Positions 1 to 8,738 of a stretch of DNA of 64,000 bases are shown in pieces (positions within the stretch are counted from its first letter, which is position 1; each line of letters begins with the position of its first letter). The stretch covers positions 62,001 through 126,000 of the forward strand of contig CAZJHX010000003.1 in NCBI GenBank assembly GCA_964545715.1, read 5' to 3'. The notes below the pieces were generated by a model, which was given only the letters and a program-made list of their open reading frames with translations, did not search any database and was not told where the DNA came from. A program made the translations under genes and the position numbers. This DNA is from CAZJHX01 sp964545715 (GTDB lineage Bacteria; Myxococcota_A; UBA9042; GCA-2863065).

Positions 1-819
1 CGGGCCGCCGTGATAGAGCACGCGCAGCGCGTCAGCCATGATCAGCTTCACCTTGTCTTTGATCATGGGGCGGCTGTACAGCCAGGCCAGCGCCGGGTCG
101 CAGTTGTTGCGGTGAAAGCGCGGCACGATGGTGTAGTGGCCCGGGTTGCCCTCTTTGCGGTTGTAGTACGCCGCAGTCGGCTTTACGCAGCCCATCGCCA
201 TGTTCTTCAGTGCGCCGGTGACGCCCGTGAGGTCGTGATCCTTGGGGATGCACAGGTTCAGCACCGCGTCCGGCCACTCGATCATCCGGTCCCAGTGGAA
301 GTCGACTTTGCGCTTGCCGTCCACGTACGTGTGCTTCTCTTTGGTGCGGCCGAGGTGGTTGGTCACCCAGATGTCGCCCGCTTTGCGCCGCAGCCGGTAG
401 CGTCCCTTGCGCATGCGCGACTGGTACTGGTCAAAGATGCGGATGTTGTCCTTGGGCGCGCCCATCTCGTGCAGCAGGTTAGCCACGGTAAAGGCGACGA
501 TGGGGTTCACCGAGCTGTACGGGCTGCCCAGCGTGTTGATCTTGATGGCGATCTTCTGTTTGGGGTCGAAGTACTTCGCCAGCGCCTCGGGCGCCGATGC
601 CGTGCCGGCGTACGTCATGAGCGCGGTCTTGATCATGCGCTCGACGATGGCGTCGTCCAGCGACGTCTTGCCGGTACAGGCGCCGGCGTGCTCGATCTGC
701 ACGATGCGGGCGGTCCTGGTCTTGTCAGCGGCGAGCGCGGGCCCAGCGGTGGCGGCGGCACCGATGACAGCGGCCGAGCCGGCCAGAAAGTCGCGCCGTG
801 AAGGTGTGTGGTCACTCAT
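1..819 (-). CDS. Tat-exported DUF362 domain protein (3' end cut by window)
   Basis: The 273 codons visible run off the left edge, so the C-terminus is missing. The N-terminus has a twin-arginine signal (SRRDFLAG at residues 7-14, then an Ala-rich hydrophobic stretch ending ALAAD), which implies folded export. The body has the look of DUF362 proteins: a TGKTSLDDAIVERM segment, an IAIKINTLGSP segment, DNIRIFD, and a later Lys/Asp/His-containing CIPKDHDLTGVTGALKNMA core. DUF362 proteins often sit beside iron-sulfur proteins but have no general assigned reaction. The ATG at 819 is the only start that includes the Tat motif. A second Tat/DUF362 protein lies at 61758-62729. The family call is fairly sure and the function is unknown. 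Confidence 0.75.
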   Translation of the reverse strand, partial: MSDHTPSRRDFLAGSAAVIGAAATAGPALAADKTRTARIVQIEHAGACTGKTSLDDAIVERMIKTALMTYAGTASAPEALAKYFDPKQKIAIKINTLGSPYSSVNPIVAFTVANLLHEMGAPKDNIRIFDQYQSRMRKGRYRLRRKAGDIWVTNHLGRTKEKHTYVDGKRKVDFHWDRMIEWPDAVLNLCIPKDHDLTGVTGALKNMAMGCVKPTAAYYNRKEGNPGHYTIVPRFHRNNCDPALAWLYSRPMIKDKVKLIMADALRVLYHGGP

Positions 820-904
820 GGCGAGTATGGAACCGCACGGTGTGGGTCCAGTCAATAACCGTTGTTTGTTGGATCGCCGCGCAGCCCGTCGGTAAGAAGA
901 GGGT

Positions 905-1261
905 ATGCGCATCCTCATCGTCATCGCTGTCCTGCTCGTGTCGGTCTCTGCCGCCCAGGCCGAGGTCGGTCCGCCTCTCACGGACACCAGCTCCACGGTA
1001 GACGCGGGTGTCAGCAGCGACACGGCGGTGGCCGAAGATGAAGAGGTGGTCCAGCTGCCCACGCCCCCCATCGGAGCGCCGACCGACGGCGACGATGAGC
1101 AGGGCATCGGGCAAAAGCAGGTCATCGGCTTGCCGCCACCCTCCGATGATGGCGGGTGCTCGGCAGCTGCACAGGCCTCCCCTACCGGCGCGCTCGTGCT
1201 GCTCGGCCTGGCGCTCCTGGGGTTTCTGGGGCGGGCCCGCCGCCGCTCAGTCGTACTCTGA
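905..1261 (+). CDS. Small secreted protein with MYXO-CTERM sorting tail
   Basis: A 118-residue protein with an N-terminal signal peptide (about residues 1-20, ending SAAQA), a low-complexity acidic and proline-rich middle, and a C-terminal tripartite tail: DDGGCSAA, then a Leu/Gly-rich membrane segment, then RARRR. That tail matches the MYXO-CTERM surface-anchoring signal of myxobacteria, in which the Gly-Cys is the processing site. The mature product would be a short cell-surface peptide. No catalytic domain is visible. Its last 15 bases overlap the 3' end of the convergent gene at 1247-1696. It is the clearest single lineage marker in the window. Confidence 0.8.
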   Translation: MRILIVIAVLLVSVSAAQAEVGPPLTDTSSTVDAGVSSDTAVAEDEEVVQLPTPPIGAPTDGDDEQGIGQKQVIGLPPPSDDGGCSAAAQASPTGALVLLGLALLGFLGRARRRSVVL

Positions 1262-1696
1262 GAGTCGCACAGGGCGCCTCAGCAGCGCGGCGAAGTCATG
1301 CAACGCAAATCGGGCTGTTCGCTTGTTGTCGGACCACTTCACACGCAGCGTCCGCGGCAGTCGCACCCCTGAGTGCGGCATGTCTCTGATCGTGATCCAG
1401 GGCGTGCCGCCGGTGTCTCGGGACAGGGGATAAGCGCGGCTGGTGAAGCCGCCGCCGGGGGAAGGGGAGATCAGCAGCAGATAGTGCCCTTCCGCCGGTG
1501 GCTCCACCAGCTTCAGCATCTTGCCCGGCGTCGCTTGGCGCTTGGCTGTGCGGTCTTTCAAGACCAGGCTGATCACCAGCTCGCCGCTCACGACCGCCCC
1601 CGTGGCGATGAGCGGTGCGTCGTGCGCCACCAGGTGGATGGGCACGGGGCGTGGCGCCGCTAATGCCAGTGTCGTCAGCGTTAGCAGCGCGATCAT
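1247..1696 (-). CDS. Small secreted protein of unknown function
   Basis: The predicted product has 149 residues. An upstream extension is open to 2044, but the ATG at 1694-1696 is preferred because it gives a signal peptide (MIALLTLTTLALAAP) and overlaps the stop of the upstream lipoprotein gene in an ATGA arrangement, which indicates translational coupling. The mature part is rich in beta-type sequence (PVPIHLVAHDAPL, GHYLLLISPSPGGG, LPRTLRVKWSDN). I recognise no family. As the last gene of the minus-strand operon that includes the ABC exporter, it may be an accessory periplasmic factor, but that is inference from position only. Confidence 0.6.
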   Translation of the reverse strand: MIALLTLTTLALAAPRPVPIHLVAHDAPLIATGAVVSGELVISLVLKDRTAKRQATPGKMLKLVEPPAEGHYLLLISPSPGGGFTSRAYPLSRDTGGTPWITIRDMPHSGVRLPRTLRVKWSDNKRTARFALHDFAALLRRPVRLSEYD

Positions 1697-2559
1697 GGCA
1701 GCTCCGCCAGCCGGCGCCTCGCCTGCTCGCGCCAGGGGCCCTCCTCGGGACACGCGAGCACCGTCTTGTATGCCGCCGCCGCTGCGTCTCTGCGCCCGCC
1801 CGCGCGTAAGGCCTCTGCGCGCAAGAAGCGGACCTCGCAGTGCGCCGGCGCCTCGTCCGTGCCCAGATAGCGCTCGTACTGGGCCACCGAGCGATCGTAC
1901 TCCACACGCGCCGCCGGGTCGCCCACCGCCTTCAACTCCGACGCCCGTGCGTGCAGCGCCTCGGCCAGGTGCCGAACGGCCAGGCGGTGTCGCGCCACGG
2001 CGTCCATCAGGGCGTACTGGTTGCCCGCGTGTTTGCGCGCCCACGGGCCGCCCAGTCTCAGGTGGTGCAGCAGCGTGGTCAGCGCCTCGATCTCCACGAT
2101 GCCGTCTCGGGCCAGCTTGGCGGCCTCAACCCAGCGGCCCAGGCGGTCTGCCGCCTCCAGGGCCAAGGGGTCGCGCAGGTGGCTCTCCGATAGAAGGCGG
2201 GCGACCAGCGCCGGATCGAAGCCCCGATCGGCGACCAGCTGCGCCGTGTGGTCCAGCAGCCTCGCGTGACATCGATCCCGGCGGTGCAGCGTCGCCAGAA
2301 TGCGGTCTGCCCCGGCCTCTACGTCTACCGTCCCATCGTGATTCCAGTCTCCGGAAGCGGCGATCCAGCTGATCACCGAGAGCGCGTCCGGCGTATGCGC
2401 TGAGCGACCGCACGCGACCGGCTCCAGCGCCGCCAGAGCGGCCTCGTACTCGTACTGGTCAAAGTGCTGCCAGCCGGTCCGAAACCGGGTCTCGTCAGAT
2501 AGCCCAGAGGCGCATCCCAGCGCCAGGGTCAGGCATCCACACAGCATGGGTTTGAGCAC
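1693..2559 (-). CDS. Lipoprotein with TPR-like helical repeats
   Basis: A 288-residue protein beginning with a lipoprotein signal (CLTLALGCASG, lipobox Cys near residue 16 from the GTG start). The rest is alpha-helical with TPR-like periodicity: RFRTGWQHFDQYEYEAALAALEP near the N-terminus, and RFLRAEALRAGGRRDAAAAAYKTVLACPEE near the C-terminus. A Ca-binding-like DWNHDGTVDVE stretch lies near residue 72. The start is either GTG at 2557-2559 or the in-frame ATG at 2545-2547; both keep the signal peptide. It lies between the outer-membrane barrel gene and the small secreted protein and is probably an outer-membrane-anchored partner of that operon. No enzymatic function is evident. Confidence 0.65.
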   Translation of the reverse strand: MLKPMLCGCLTLALGCASGLSDETRFRTGWQHFDQYEYEAALAALEPVACGRSAHTPDALSVISWIAASGDWNHDGTVDVEAGADRILATLHRRDRCHARLLDHTAQLVADRGFDPALVARLLSESHLRDPLALEAADRLGRWVEAAKLARDGIVEIEALTTLLHHLRLGGPWARKHAGNQYALMDAVARHRLAVRHLAEALHARASELKAVGDPAARVEYDRSVAQYERYLGTDEAPAHCEVRFLRAEALRAGGRRDAAAAAYKTVLACPEEGPWREQARRRLAELP

Positions 2560-2577
2560 GGCGCGAAGCTTACAGGT

Positions 2578-3783
2578 TCACAGGTCGATGCGCAGGTTGA
2601 GGCCGATGTCGATGACCTGTGTGTCCGGCAGATTGGGGTTCAGCTCGGTGGTTGGACGCAGCTCGCCCTCGTCGCCGAAGTGACCCGTGATGAACGCCTG
2701 CACGGTCATGAAGGTCAAAGCGCGCGTCGAGTAATCCAATCGCGCGGCAAAGCTGTTGTCCGAGAAGTTGCCCAGCAGCGACAGCGTGAAGTTTGTGTGG
2801 TCCCAGTTGCCGGGACCGGGCAGCAGCATTACGAACGCGCCGTAGTGCTCGCCCGCGTACAGAAACTGGGCTTCGGCCGCGGCATCCGGGTTGTAGAAGT
2901 ACTCCAGCCCGAAGTACATCACGTCTTCGTCGGTGTATTTCACGCCGTACTGCAGCCCGCCTGTGACCTGCACTTTGGGGGCGTGGTCGTCGTCCTCGTC
3001 GAAGCCGACGCCGAGCTCGCTGGTCACGTCGAACTCCCAGATGCCGGCGCTGAGATCCAGCCCCACGCGCGGGTCCACCTCGTCACGCCAGGCGCCCGTC
3101 AGGCCCAGCTCCCAGGTGGAGATTACAAACTCCGCCCGGGCCGCGACGCCCGCTTTGTCCAGGCTGTCCACCTGATCCATCATGCCCAGCACGTAGAAGT
3201 TCCACCCCAGCGACTCCACCGGCATGTGCAGCTTCAACACGGGGACGCCGGTGCGAAAATCAAAGAGCGCCAGCGGATCTCGCCGTGTGCTGTTGATGAC
3301 ATCGACGGGATTCCACAGCCGCGTTGCCCCCCACCGAACGGCCTGCTTGCCAACCGTGACGTACACCCGGCGGGCGATATCGAACTTCAGCCACATCTGG
3401 TCCAGCATGGGCACAAAGATCTCCGATCCAAGCGCGCTCAGCGGCGGGTCCAGTGCCAGCGACGGGATCCACAGCATGCGCCCGCGGATATAGCCGCGCA
3501 GCCGGTCGCTCGGGCGCCCATCCAGATAGATCTCCAGCAGGTTCGGCAGGCTGATCGGGTGGTCCGACAGGTCGCTGCCCTCGGTAAACGTCCACATCGA
3601 CTGCATGTACAGCAGGCCGCCGATCTGCAGCTTGTCGTCCTCTTCGGCCAGCTTCTGGTCCGAGATGATCGGCTCGTCCGAGTCGTCGCCCCCGAACAGC
3701 GCGTCTTCGTCCGGATCCTTCTCCTGTGCGGCGACGGGTAGCGCGATCAGCAACAGCAGGGCCGGCAAGAGGGCGCGTCTCAC
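2578..3783 (-). CDS. Outer-membrane beta-barrel protein (DUF1302-like)
   Basis: The predicted product has 401 residues with a cleavable signal peptide (RRALLPALLLLIALPVAAQ), an acidic linker (DPDEDALFGGDDSDEP), then alternating amphipathic strands typical of an outer-membrane barrel (LQIGGLLYMQSMW, LRGYIRGRMLWIP, MWLKFDIARRVYVTVGKQAVRWG, YYNPDAAAEAQFLY-like segments). It ends in IGLNLRIDL; alternating polar and hydrophobic residues of this kind are usual in a final strand. The KQAVRWG...LWNPVDVIN segment resembles DUF1302/alginate-export-like porins. I chose GTG at 3781-3783 over the upstream in-frame start because its bases overlap the TGA of the LolA-like gene (GTGA). Together with the ABC permeases it would form the outer-membrane end of an export path. 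Confidence 0.7.
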   Translation of the reverse strand: MRRALLPALLLLIALPVAAQEKDPDEDALFGGDDSDEPIISDQKLAEEDDKLQIGGLLYMQSMWTFTEGSDLSDHPISLPNLLEIYLDGRPSDRLRGYIRGRMLWIPSLALDPPLSALGSEIFVPMLDQMWLKFDIARRVYVTVGKQAVRWGATRLWNPVDVINSTRRDPLALFDFRTGVPVLKLHMPVESLGWNFYVLGMMDQVDSLDKAGVAARAEFVISTWELGLTGAWRDEVDPRVGLDLSAGIWEFDVTSELGVGFDEDDDHAPKVQVTGGLQYGVKYTDEDVMYFGLEYFYNPDAAAEAQFLYAGEHYGAFVMLLPGPGNWDHTNFTLSLLGNFSDNSFAARLDYSTRALTFMTVQAFITGHFGDEGELRPTTELNPNLPDTQVIDIGLNLRIDL

Positions 3784-4550
3784 CGGCTCTTGGACTCCAG
3801 CCACGCCTTGGTAAAGATGTTGGCCGGCAGCGTGTTCAAGTCGACCTCGCGAATCAGCACCTTGGTCTTGTTGCCCCGCTCGATCATGTCGAAGAAGTAC
3901 ATCTCCTTGGGAAACCAGACGTCCGCGCCCTTGGACGCGCTGAAGATCTTACGCCACTTCGGGTACAGCCCCTTGCGCATCAGCTTGCCGCTGGCCGCGT
4001 AGTCCAGGCGCTTGAGGACGTTGCCCGTGGCCTTATCCACGGACAGCTCCAGCTTGGGATACGCCACGTCGACGCCCGGCTTGGCCAGCAGGCGGATCTT
4101 GTGGATCTCAAACTTGCCCAGCTTGCCCTCGCCGTAGCACGTGGCGTTGTACTCCTCGGCCAGGCGCGACTCGTCAAAGTCGCCGCGATTGGAGTCCGTG
4201 CCGCCGATCCGCTCGCGCTCGGTGCGCCGCTCCCACTTGCCCACGCGCGGGTCGTAGAACCACATGTTCTTGTCCAGCCGCAGATAGCCTTTGCCGCGCT
4301 CGGCCTTGGGGCGCAGAAACAGGATCATCAGCTGGTCGCTGTCGTCCCGCCGATAGCTCACCGCATCGTAGACGACGTCGTTTTTGTCCTTCTCCTTTTG
4401 CTCCAGATACACGCGCGCTTTCCAGTCGCCCGAGTTGCGCTGGCTGTCGTCGATCTGCTTGACCAACCGATCACAGGCCGCCTGATCGAGCGGCGCCGCC
4501 GTTGCGGTGGCCGCGGCAAAGAGAATGGCGAAAGAGAGCAGGTGCTTCAT
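3780..4550 (-). CDS. LolA-like outer-membrane lipoprotein-sorting protein
   Basis: The product of about 256 residues has a signal peptide (KHLLSFAILFAAATATAAP). Its core is typical of the LolA-like family PF17131: SGDWKARVYLEQKEKDKNDVVYDAV, a DQLMILFLRPKAERGKGYLRLDKNMWFYDP strand block, and later VWFPKEMYFFDMIERGNKTKVLIREVDLNTLPANIFTKAWLE. Family members are periplasmic carriers with a hydrophobic half-barrel that ferries lipids or lipoproteins. The ATG at 4548-4550 has GGGG five bases upstream; a GTG at 4554-4556 that overlaps the upstream stop is the alternative. The gene sits between an FtsX-type permease and an outer-membrane barrel, the order expected for an inner-to-outer membrane transfer route. 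Confidence 0.8.
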   Translation of the reverse strand: MKHLLSFAILFAAATATAAPLDQAACDRLVKQIDDSQRNSGDWKARVYLEQKEKDKNDVVYDAVSYRRDDSDQLMILFLRPKAERGKGYLRLDKNMWFYDPRVGKWERRTERERIGGTDSNRGDFDESRLAEEYNATCYGEGKLGKFEIHKIRLLAKPGVDVAYPKLELSVDKATGNVLKRLDYAASGKLMRKGLYPKWRKIFSASKGADVWFPKEMYFFDMIERGNKTKVLIREVDLNTLPANIFTKAWLESKSR

Positions 4551-4552
4551 GA

Positions 4553-5854
4553 TCACCCCACGTGGTGCATCGCTGTGACGGGCTTGAGTCGCGCCGCCCG
4601 CGATGCCGGGTACAGAGAAAACAGCGTGACCACCAGCGAGATCGACACGATGGCGGTCAGCACGCTGCCCCCGTCGATGACCAGGCGCAGCGTGTCACGC
4701 ATCAAGAACACCTGGAAGCCCTGTGACAATCCAATGTTCGCCGCGTTCAGCCCCGCTGAGATGGTCGCGCCCACAACGGCTCCCAGCGCGGTGGCCCCCA
4801 GCGACAGCAGCGCCGCTTCGGTGACGAACATGAGCCGAATCCCGCCACGACCCATGCCGATGGCCCGCAGCGTGCCGATCTCCCGCGTGCGCTCCCGAAT
4901 CGCCATCCACATGGAGTTCATCACCCCGATGATGATGATGATGAGCAGCACGGCGACCACCACAAACGTCAGCGAGTCAAAGGCCTGCAGCGTCCAGGTC
5001 AGGAACGCCATCTCGTCTTCCCAGGTGGTCACGTCCAGCTTCTGGCCCGTCCAATCCTCGCGTGTGACGACCGGAAACTTCATCCAGAACGGGTTGGAGC
5101 TGGGCTCCAGCAGCAGGTAGCCCGCCTTGTCCAGGATGCTGCGCAGCCGCTCGGCCACCTCTGGTGCCTGGGTGTGGTCCTTGAGGTAGATCTGGATGGC
5201 GCCGGTGCTGCGGTCGTCCATCAGGTACAGGTCGCGAATCGTCTGCTTGGGCGTGAAGATCGAGAAGTTGGAGATGTAGCCGATGTTTTGCGCGATGGCG
5301 ACGACCGTGACGTCGATAGAGTTGTTGGCGCCGCGCACGGTGGGCGCCGTGATGGTGAGCGTGTCCCCCACGATCACCTCCAGCTGCTCCGCCTGCGACT
5401 CGAACAGCAGCATGGAGTTGGGCTTCTTCAGCCCGTCCAGCTTGCCGGACATGATGTTCAGCACCTTGTAAAAGCCGGTCTCGGTCTCGACCTCCACGCC
5501 GGCCAGCCCGACCTGAATCGAGTTGGTGCTGCTGACCACCTTGCCCCACCCGCGCAGCCGGTCGACCACGATGTCGGCCTCGGGCACGCTCTCTTCCACC
5601 AGCGTCTTGATGCTGCCGTACTTCGTCACGACGGGCGCCGCCTGCCCGGTCGTGATCTTGTAGAAGCCCGCCACGTTCACGTGCCCGGTCGACAGTGTCG
5701 TGGCCGCGCGCAGCATGGTGTCCTGGATGCCGTTGCCGACGCTGGTCAGAATCACCAGCAGCGCGGTCACGGACAGGATCGCGGTGCCCAACAGCAGCGT
5801 ACGCCGGCGGTTGGCGCGCAGGTTGCGCAATGAGATCATCAGCAGGCGTCCCAC
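4553..5854 (-). CDS. ABC transporter permease, MacB/LolC-FtsX type
   Basis: The protein has 433 residues. One N-terminal membrane segment follows NLRANRRRTLLLGTAILSV. A large periplasmic domain spans about residues 42-290, and three C-terminal membrane segments follow, the first being FVVVAVLLIIIIIGVMNSMWM. The cytoplasmic motif after that helix, RERTREIGTLRAIGMGR, is the FtsX/MacB coupling signature that contacts the ATPase. The start is GTG at 5852-5854 or, equally plausible, the in-frame ATG at 5837-5839. It is the second permease of the operon, three bases after the larger one. The two would form a heterodimer like LolC/LolE with the ATPase encoded at 7927-8652. Confidence 0.9.
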   Translation of the reverse strand: MGRLLMISLRNLRANRRRTLLLGTAILSVTALLVILTSVGNGIQDTMLRAATTLSTGHVNVAGFYKITTGQAAPVVTKYGSIKTLVEESVPEADIVVDRLRGWGKVVSSTNSIQVGLAGVEVETETGFYKVLNIMSGKLDGLKKPNSMLLFESQAEQLEVIVGDTLTITAPTVRGANNSIDVTVVAIAQNIGYISNFSIFTPKQTIRDLYLMDDRSTGAIQIYLKDHTQAPEVAERLRSILDKAGYLLLEPSSNPFWMKFPVVTREDWTGQKLDVTTWEDEMAFLTWTLQAFDSLTFVVVAVLLIIIIIGVMNSMWMAIRERTREIGTLRAIGMGRGGIRLMFVTEAALLSLGATALGAVVGATISAGLNAANIGLSQGFQVFLMRDTLRLVIDGGSVLTAIVSISLVVTLFSLYPASRAARLKPVTAMHHVG

Positions 5855-5857
5855 GGC

Positions 5858-7930
5858 TTAGTCCTCCGCTGCCATGGCTTCGCGTGGGGTGACCCGGGTT
5901 GCCAGCATGGCCGGATAGAACGTGGAGCCAAAGCCGACCAGCGCGATGGCGGTCACCGCCACGATCAAGTGACTGGGCAGCAGCGTGGGCTGGAATCGCG
6001 GCCCCGCAAAGATAAAGTACGTGATGTCGTTCCACGCCGGCACGCCGACGTTCTGCATGATCAGCACCGCGACCGAGCCCAGCAGCGCGCCGCCTCCGCC
6101 AAAGATCACAGCGAGCACGCCGGTCTCCAGCAGAATCATGGAGCGCACAAAGCCGCGCTGTGCCCCGATCGCGCGCATGGTGCCGATCTCCACCGTGCGC
6201 TCCATCGTCGACATCATCATCGAGTTGTTGATGATGACCAGCGCCACGATAAAGATCACAAACACCGCGCCGTAGAGCACCGCCCGGATGACGTCGATGA
6301 ACTTGCCGACCATGCCCGCCGCGGTGCGCCAGGTGATCACGTTCATGCCCAGCTTATGCTCGTCGTTGGCGGCGCGGATGGCCTCCATCGTGTCGTCGAA
6401 GTCGGCGCCGTCCTCGAACATGACCGCGGCGTTGAGCACCACGCCGTCCTCGATCTCGTCCAGGGTGTAGACCCGCTGATGAATCTCGTTGGTGTACCGC
6501 TCGCCGCCCGCCGTCATGTCCAGGCCCTCGGTCGCCTCAAACGACGTGGCCGCCTCCGCGTCGACCAGGTCCTCGTCACCGCCGAACAGGTCGTCCTCGT
6601 CATCGGTGATCTCGCCGCCGCCGATCTCCTTTCGGATCGCCTCGATCTCCGCCAGCTTCTCCTTGGTCATGTACCCGTAAAGGTCGCGGAAGGTCATCAG
6701 GTCCATGACGTTGAACCCGCCCGCGATCGGTGAGCGGTCCAGGCTTTTGAAGCGAAACGTGCCGTAGACCTTGACCGGGACCTTGCGCTGATACCCGCCG
6801 CCGAACGCCGTCAGGACCAGCGTGTCGCCGATGTTCACCGTGTACAGCATGATGTGCTTGCTGATCACGTCGTAGAACAGCGTGTAGCGCTCGGCGAAGT
6901 TGCCGGCGTCCACGTCCAAAAAGACCTCCAGCAGCTTGACCAGGTCGCTCTCGTCGCTCTTCAGGTGCGCCTGCAGGCCCTTGCGTACGGCCGCGCTGGC
7001 GACCTCGTCCATCTGGTAGACAAGCGACGCCGACTGGCGCACGTTCTGGCCCGCCCAGGTGCTGCAGTCCTCGCACTCTTCGTACAAGTCGCCGTTGTCC
7101 AGGCGCTCCTTGATCATGTCCATGCGCCAGGCGGTCTTGTTTTTGAAGTGCCGCTCGTAGGTCAGCTTGTTGAACAGGAAGCCGCGCCGCCCGGGCGGGA
7201 TCCGCTCTCCTTCCACGATCTCAAAGCGATCAAACGTCTTCTCAAAGGTCTCGGTGTTGGTCCCGATGTAGCGCAGCCAGATCAGGTCCTCACCCAGCGC
7301 CAGCTTGGCGATCTTGTTCTCCAGAAACTCCAGCACGTCGTACGGCTTGTCGGCATATCCCTCCCAGAAGCCGGCGTCTTTCGTGTTCTCCAGCGCCTCG
7401 AAGTTCTCTTTGCCGCGCTCCATGACCTTCTTCATGTCGGCCAGCTCGTGCAGGTTGCTCATCTGCTCGCGCAGCACGTCGACGATTCGACGTACGTGGC
7501 GAAAGACGACGTCTGCCTCCTCACGCTTGCCGGCGTCCAGGTACTCGCGCAGCGTGCTCAGCTTCACGTCCAGGATGTTGCCGCTGAAGACGACCGCGTA
7601 GTCCATGCCCATCGGCACGACCGTGCGCACGCCGGGGACGGCCTCGATGGTCTCGCGCACCTGGCGAAAGTTCTGGATGGTGCCGACATCCCGCGTGGAG
7701 GAGTCAAAGCCCTTGAAGATCTCAAACTCGTCCTTGGCGTCCGCGCTGTACAGCTGCGCGTGGCCGGACACCGAGTTGACGACCGCGATGGCCGTCGTCT
7801 CGTCCAGGCGATCCAGCACGGCGTTGCCGACCACGACCAGCGCGGTGCCCAGCAACAGAATGCCGCCCACCACCAGCGTCTTGAACTTGTGAAGCCAGAG
7901 GTTGCGGAGCGCGATTCGGACCAGAATCAC
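5858..7930 (-). CDS. Large ABC transporter permease with extended periplasmic domain
   Basis: The product has about 690 residues with the FtsX/MacB topology: one N-terminal membrane helix (VRIALRNLWLHKFKTLVVGGI) and three C-terminal helices, with METVEIGTMRAIGAQRG-like coupling sequence (MERTVEIGTMRAIGAQRG) after the second. The periplasmic region is about 500 residues, roughly twice that of the partner permease, and carries a CEDCSTW Cys pair and a very acidic stretch (GGEITDDEDDLFGGDEDLVDAE). Similar acidic DDLFGG-type runs occur in the operon's barrel protein (DEDALFGGDDSDE). The GTG at 7928-7930 overlaps the TGA of the ATPase gene and is preferred over the upstream in-frame start at 7966. 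Confidence 0.85.
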   Translation of the reverse strand: MILVRIALRNLWLHKFKTLVVGGILLLGTALVVVGNAVLDRLDETTAIAVVNSVSGHAQLYSADAKDEFEIFKGFDSSTRDVGTIQNFRQVRETIEAVPGVRTVVPMGMDYAVVFSGNILDVKLSTLREYLDAGKREEADVVFRHVRRIVDVLREQMSNLHELADMKKVMERGKENFEALENTKDAGFWEGYADKPYDVLEFLENKIAKLALGEDLIWLRYIGTNTETFEKTFDRFEIVEGERIPPGRRGFLFNKLTYERHFKNKTAWRMDMIKERLDNGDLYEECEDCSTWAGQNVRQSASLVYQMDEVASAAVRKGLQAHLKSDESDLVKLLEVFLDVDAGNFAERYTLFYDVISKHIMLYTVNIGDTLVLTAFGGGYQRKVPVKVYGTFRFKSLDRSPIAGGFNVMDLMTFRDLYGYMTKEKLAEIEAIRKEIGGGEITDDEDDLFGGDEDLVDAEAATSFEATEGLDMTAGGERYTNEIHQRVYTLDEIEDGVVLNAAVMFEDGADFDDTMEAIRAANDEHKLGMNVITWRTAAGMVGKFIDVIRAVLYGAVFVIFIVALVIINNSMMMSTMERTVEIGTMRAIGAQRGFVRSMILLETGVLAVIFGGGGALLGSVAVLIMQNVGVPAWNDITYFIFAGPRFQPTLLPSHLIVAVTAIALVGFGSTFYPAMLATRVTPREAMAAED

Positions 7931-8652
7931 GCGTGTCGCTCCCCGATGCGGCCGTCCGTCAGCCACACCACGCGGTCGGCGCGCTCGATGACCTTCTGGT
8001 CGTGCGTGGAGAAGATGAACGTGGTGCCGTCGTCCTGATTGATCTGATGCATCAGATCGATGATCTGCGACCCGGTCTCGGAGTCCAGGTTGGCCGTCGG
8101 CTCATCCGCCAGCACCAGGGCAGGGCGGGTCACCAGGGCCCGGGCGACGGCCACGCGCTGCCGCTGACCACCCGACAGCTCGTTGGGCCGGTGGTGCGCA
8201 TGCTCAGCCAGGCCGACCTTGGCCATCACCTCGTCAACGAGCTTCTTGCGCTCGTCCTTGGAGAACTTCTTCTGCAGCAGCAGCGGAAATTCTACGTTGT
8301 GAAACGCCGTCAGCACGCTGATCAGGTTGAACGTCTGAAAGATGAAGCCGATTTTGAACAGCCGCAGGCGCGTCAGCTGCTTCTCTTTGAGGTTGTTCGT
8401 GATCTGGCCGTCCACCGAGACCGTGCCGCTGTCCGCGGTGTCGACGCAGCCGATCAGGTTCAGCAGCGTGGTCTTGCCGCTGCCGGACGGACCCGCGATC
8501 GCGCTGAACTCGCCCTTGTGGATATTCAGCGTCACGCCGCGCACCGCCGGCACGGTGATCTTGCCCAGCGGGTACGACTTGACGACGTCCTTCAAGGCAA
8601 CGGTGACGGGGGCGGCTTCAACTTCAGCTTGGGGATCGACGGATACAGCCAT
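7927..8652 (-). CDS. ABC transporter ATPase, LolD/MacB type
   Basis: A 241-residue nucleotide-binding subunit with all motifs: Walker A GPSGSGKTT (residues 54-62), Q-loop FIFQTFNLI (about 104-111), signature LSGGQ (159-163), Walker B LVLADEP (179-185) and the H-loop STHD. The Q-loop FQ.FNL form and the GGQRQRVAVARAL context are typical of the LolD/MacB/FtsE subfamily that powers FtsX-like permeases. It is the first gene of the minus-strand operon running to 1247. A TTGACA-N16-TAACTT promoter ends nine bases before the ATG, with no Shine-Dalgarno sequence, so the transcript may be leaderless. The substrate is not fixed by this subunit. Confidence 0.95.
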   Translation of the reverse strand: MAVSVDPQAEVEAAPVTVALKDVVKSYPLGKITVPAVRGVTLNIHKGEFSAIAGPSGSGKTTLLNLIGCVDTADSGTVSVDGQITNNLKEKQLTRLRLFKIGFIFQTFNLISVLTAFHNVEFPLLLQKKFSKDERKKLVDEVMAKVGLAEHAHHRPNELSGGQRQRVAVARALVTRPALVLADEPTANLDSETGSQIIDLMHQINQDDGTTFIFSTHDQKVIERADRVVWLTDGRIGERHA

Positions 8653-8661
8653 GGCCCCGCT

Positions 8662-8689
8662 AAGTTAGTGGCGGTGCCCGGTGTGTCAA
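8662..8689 (-). promoter_or_regulatory. Candidate promoter of the ABC export operon
   Basis: On the minus strand, TTGACA at 8684-8689 and TAACTT at 8662-8667 are separated by 16 bases. The -35 is a perfect consensus, and the -10 fits the TAnnnT form seen in GC-rich bacteria. Only nine bases separate the -10 from the ATG at 8652, so the start point would fall about three bases before the start codon. Confidence 0.55.
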
Positions 8690-8738
8690 GCGCTGACAGC
8701 CGGGCCGGCAGGTAAAGATGTGTTAAGTTCAGTCCGGC

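Noticed and set aside
826..855. Promoter TTGACT-N18-TCCATA for the DUF362 gene at 1-819
   Set aside because: The -10 matches only two of six bases; a better -10 (CATACT) would need a 20-base spacer.
3726..5120. A 464-codon plus-strand frame opposite the LolA-like and permease genes
   Set aside because: The complementary strand has clear signal peptides, membrane helices and the FtsX motif; this frame has none.
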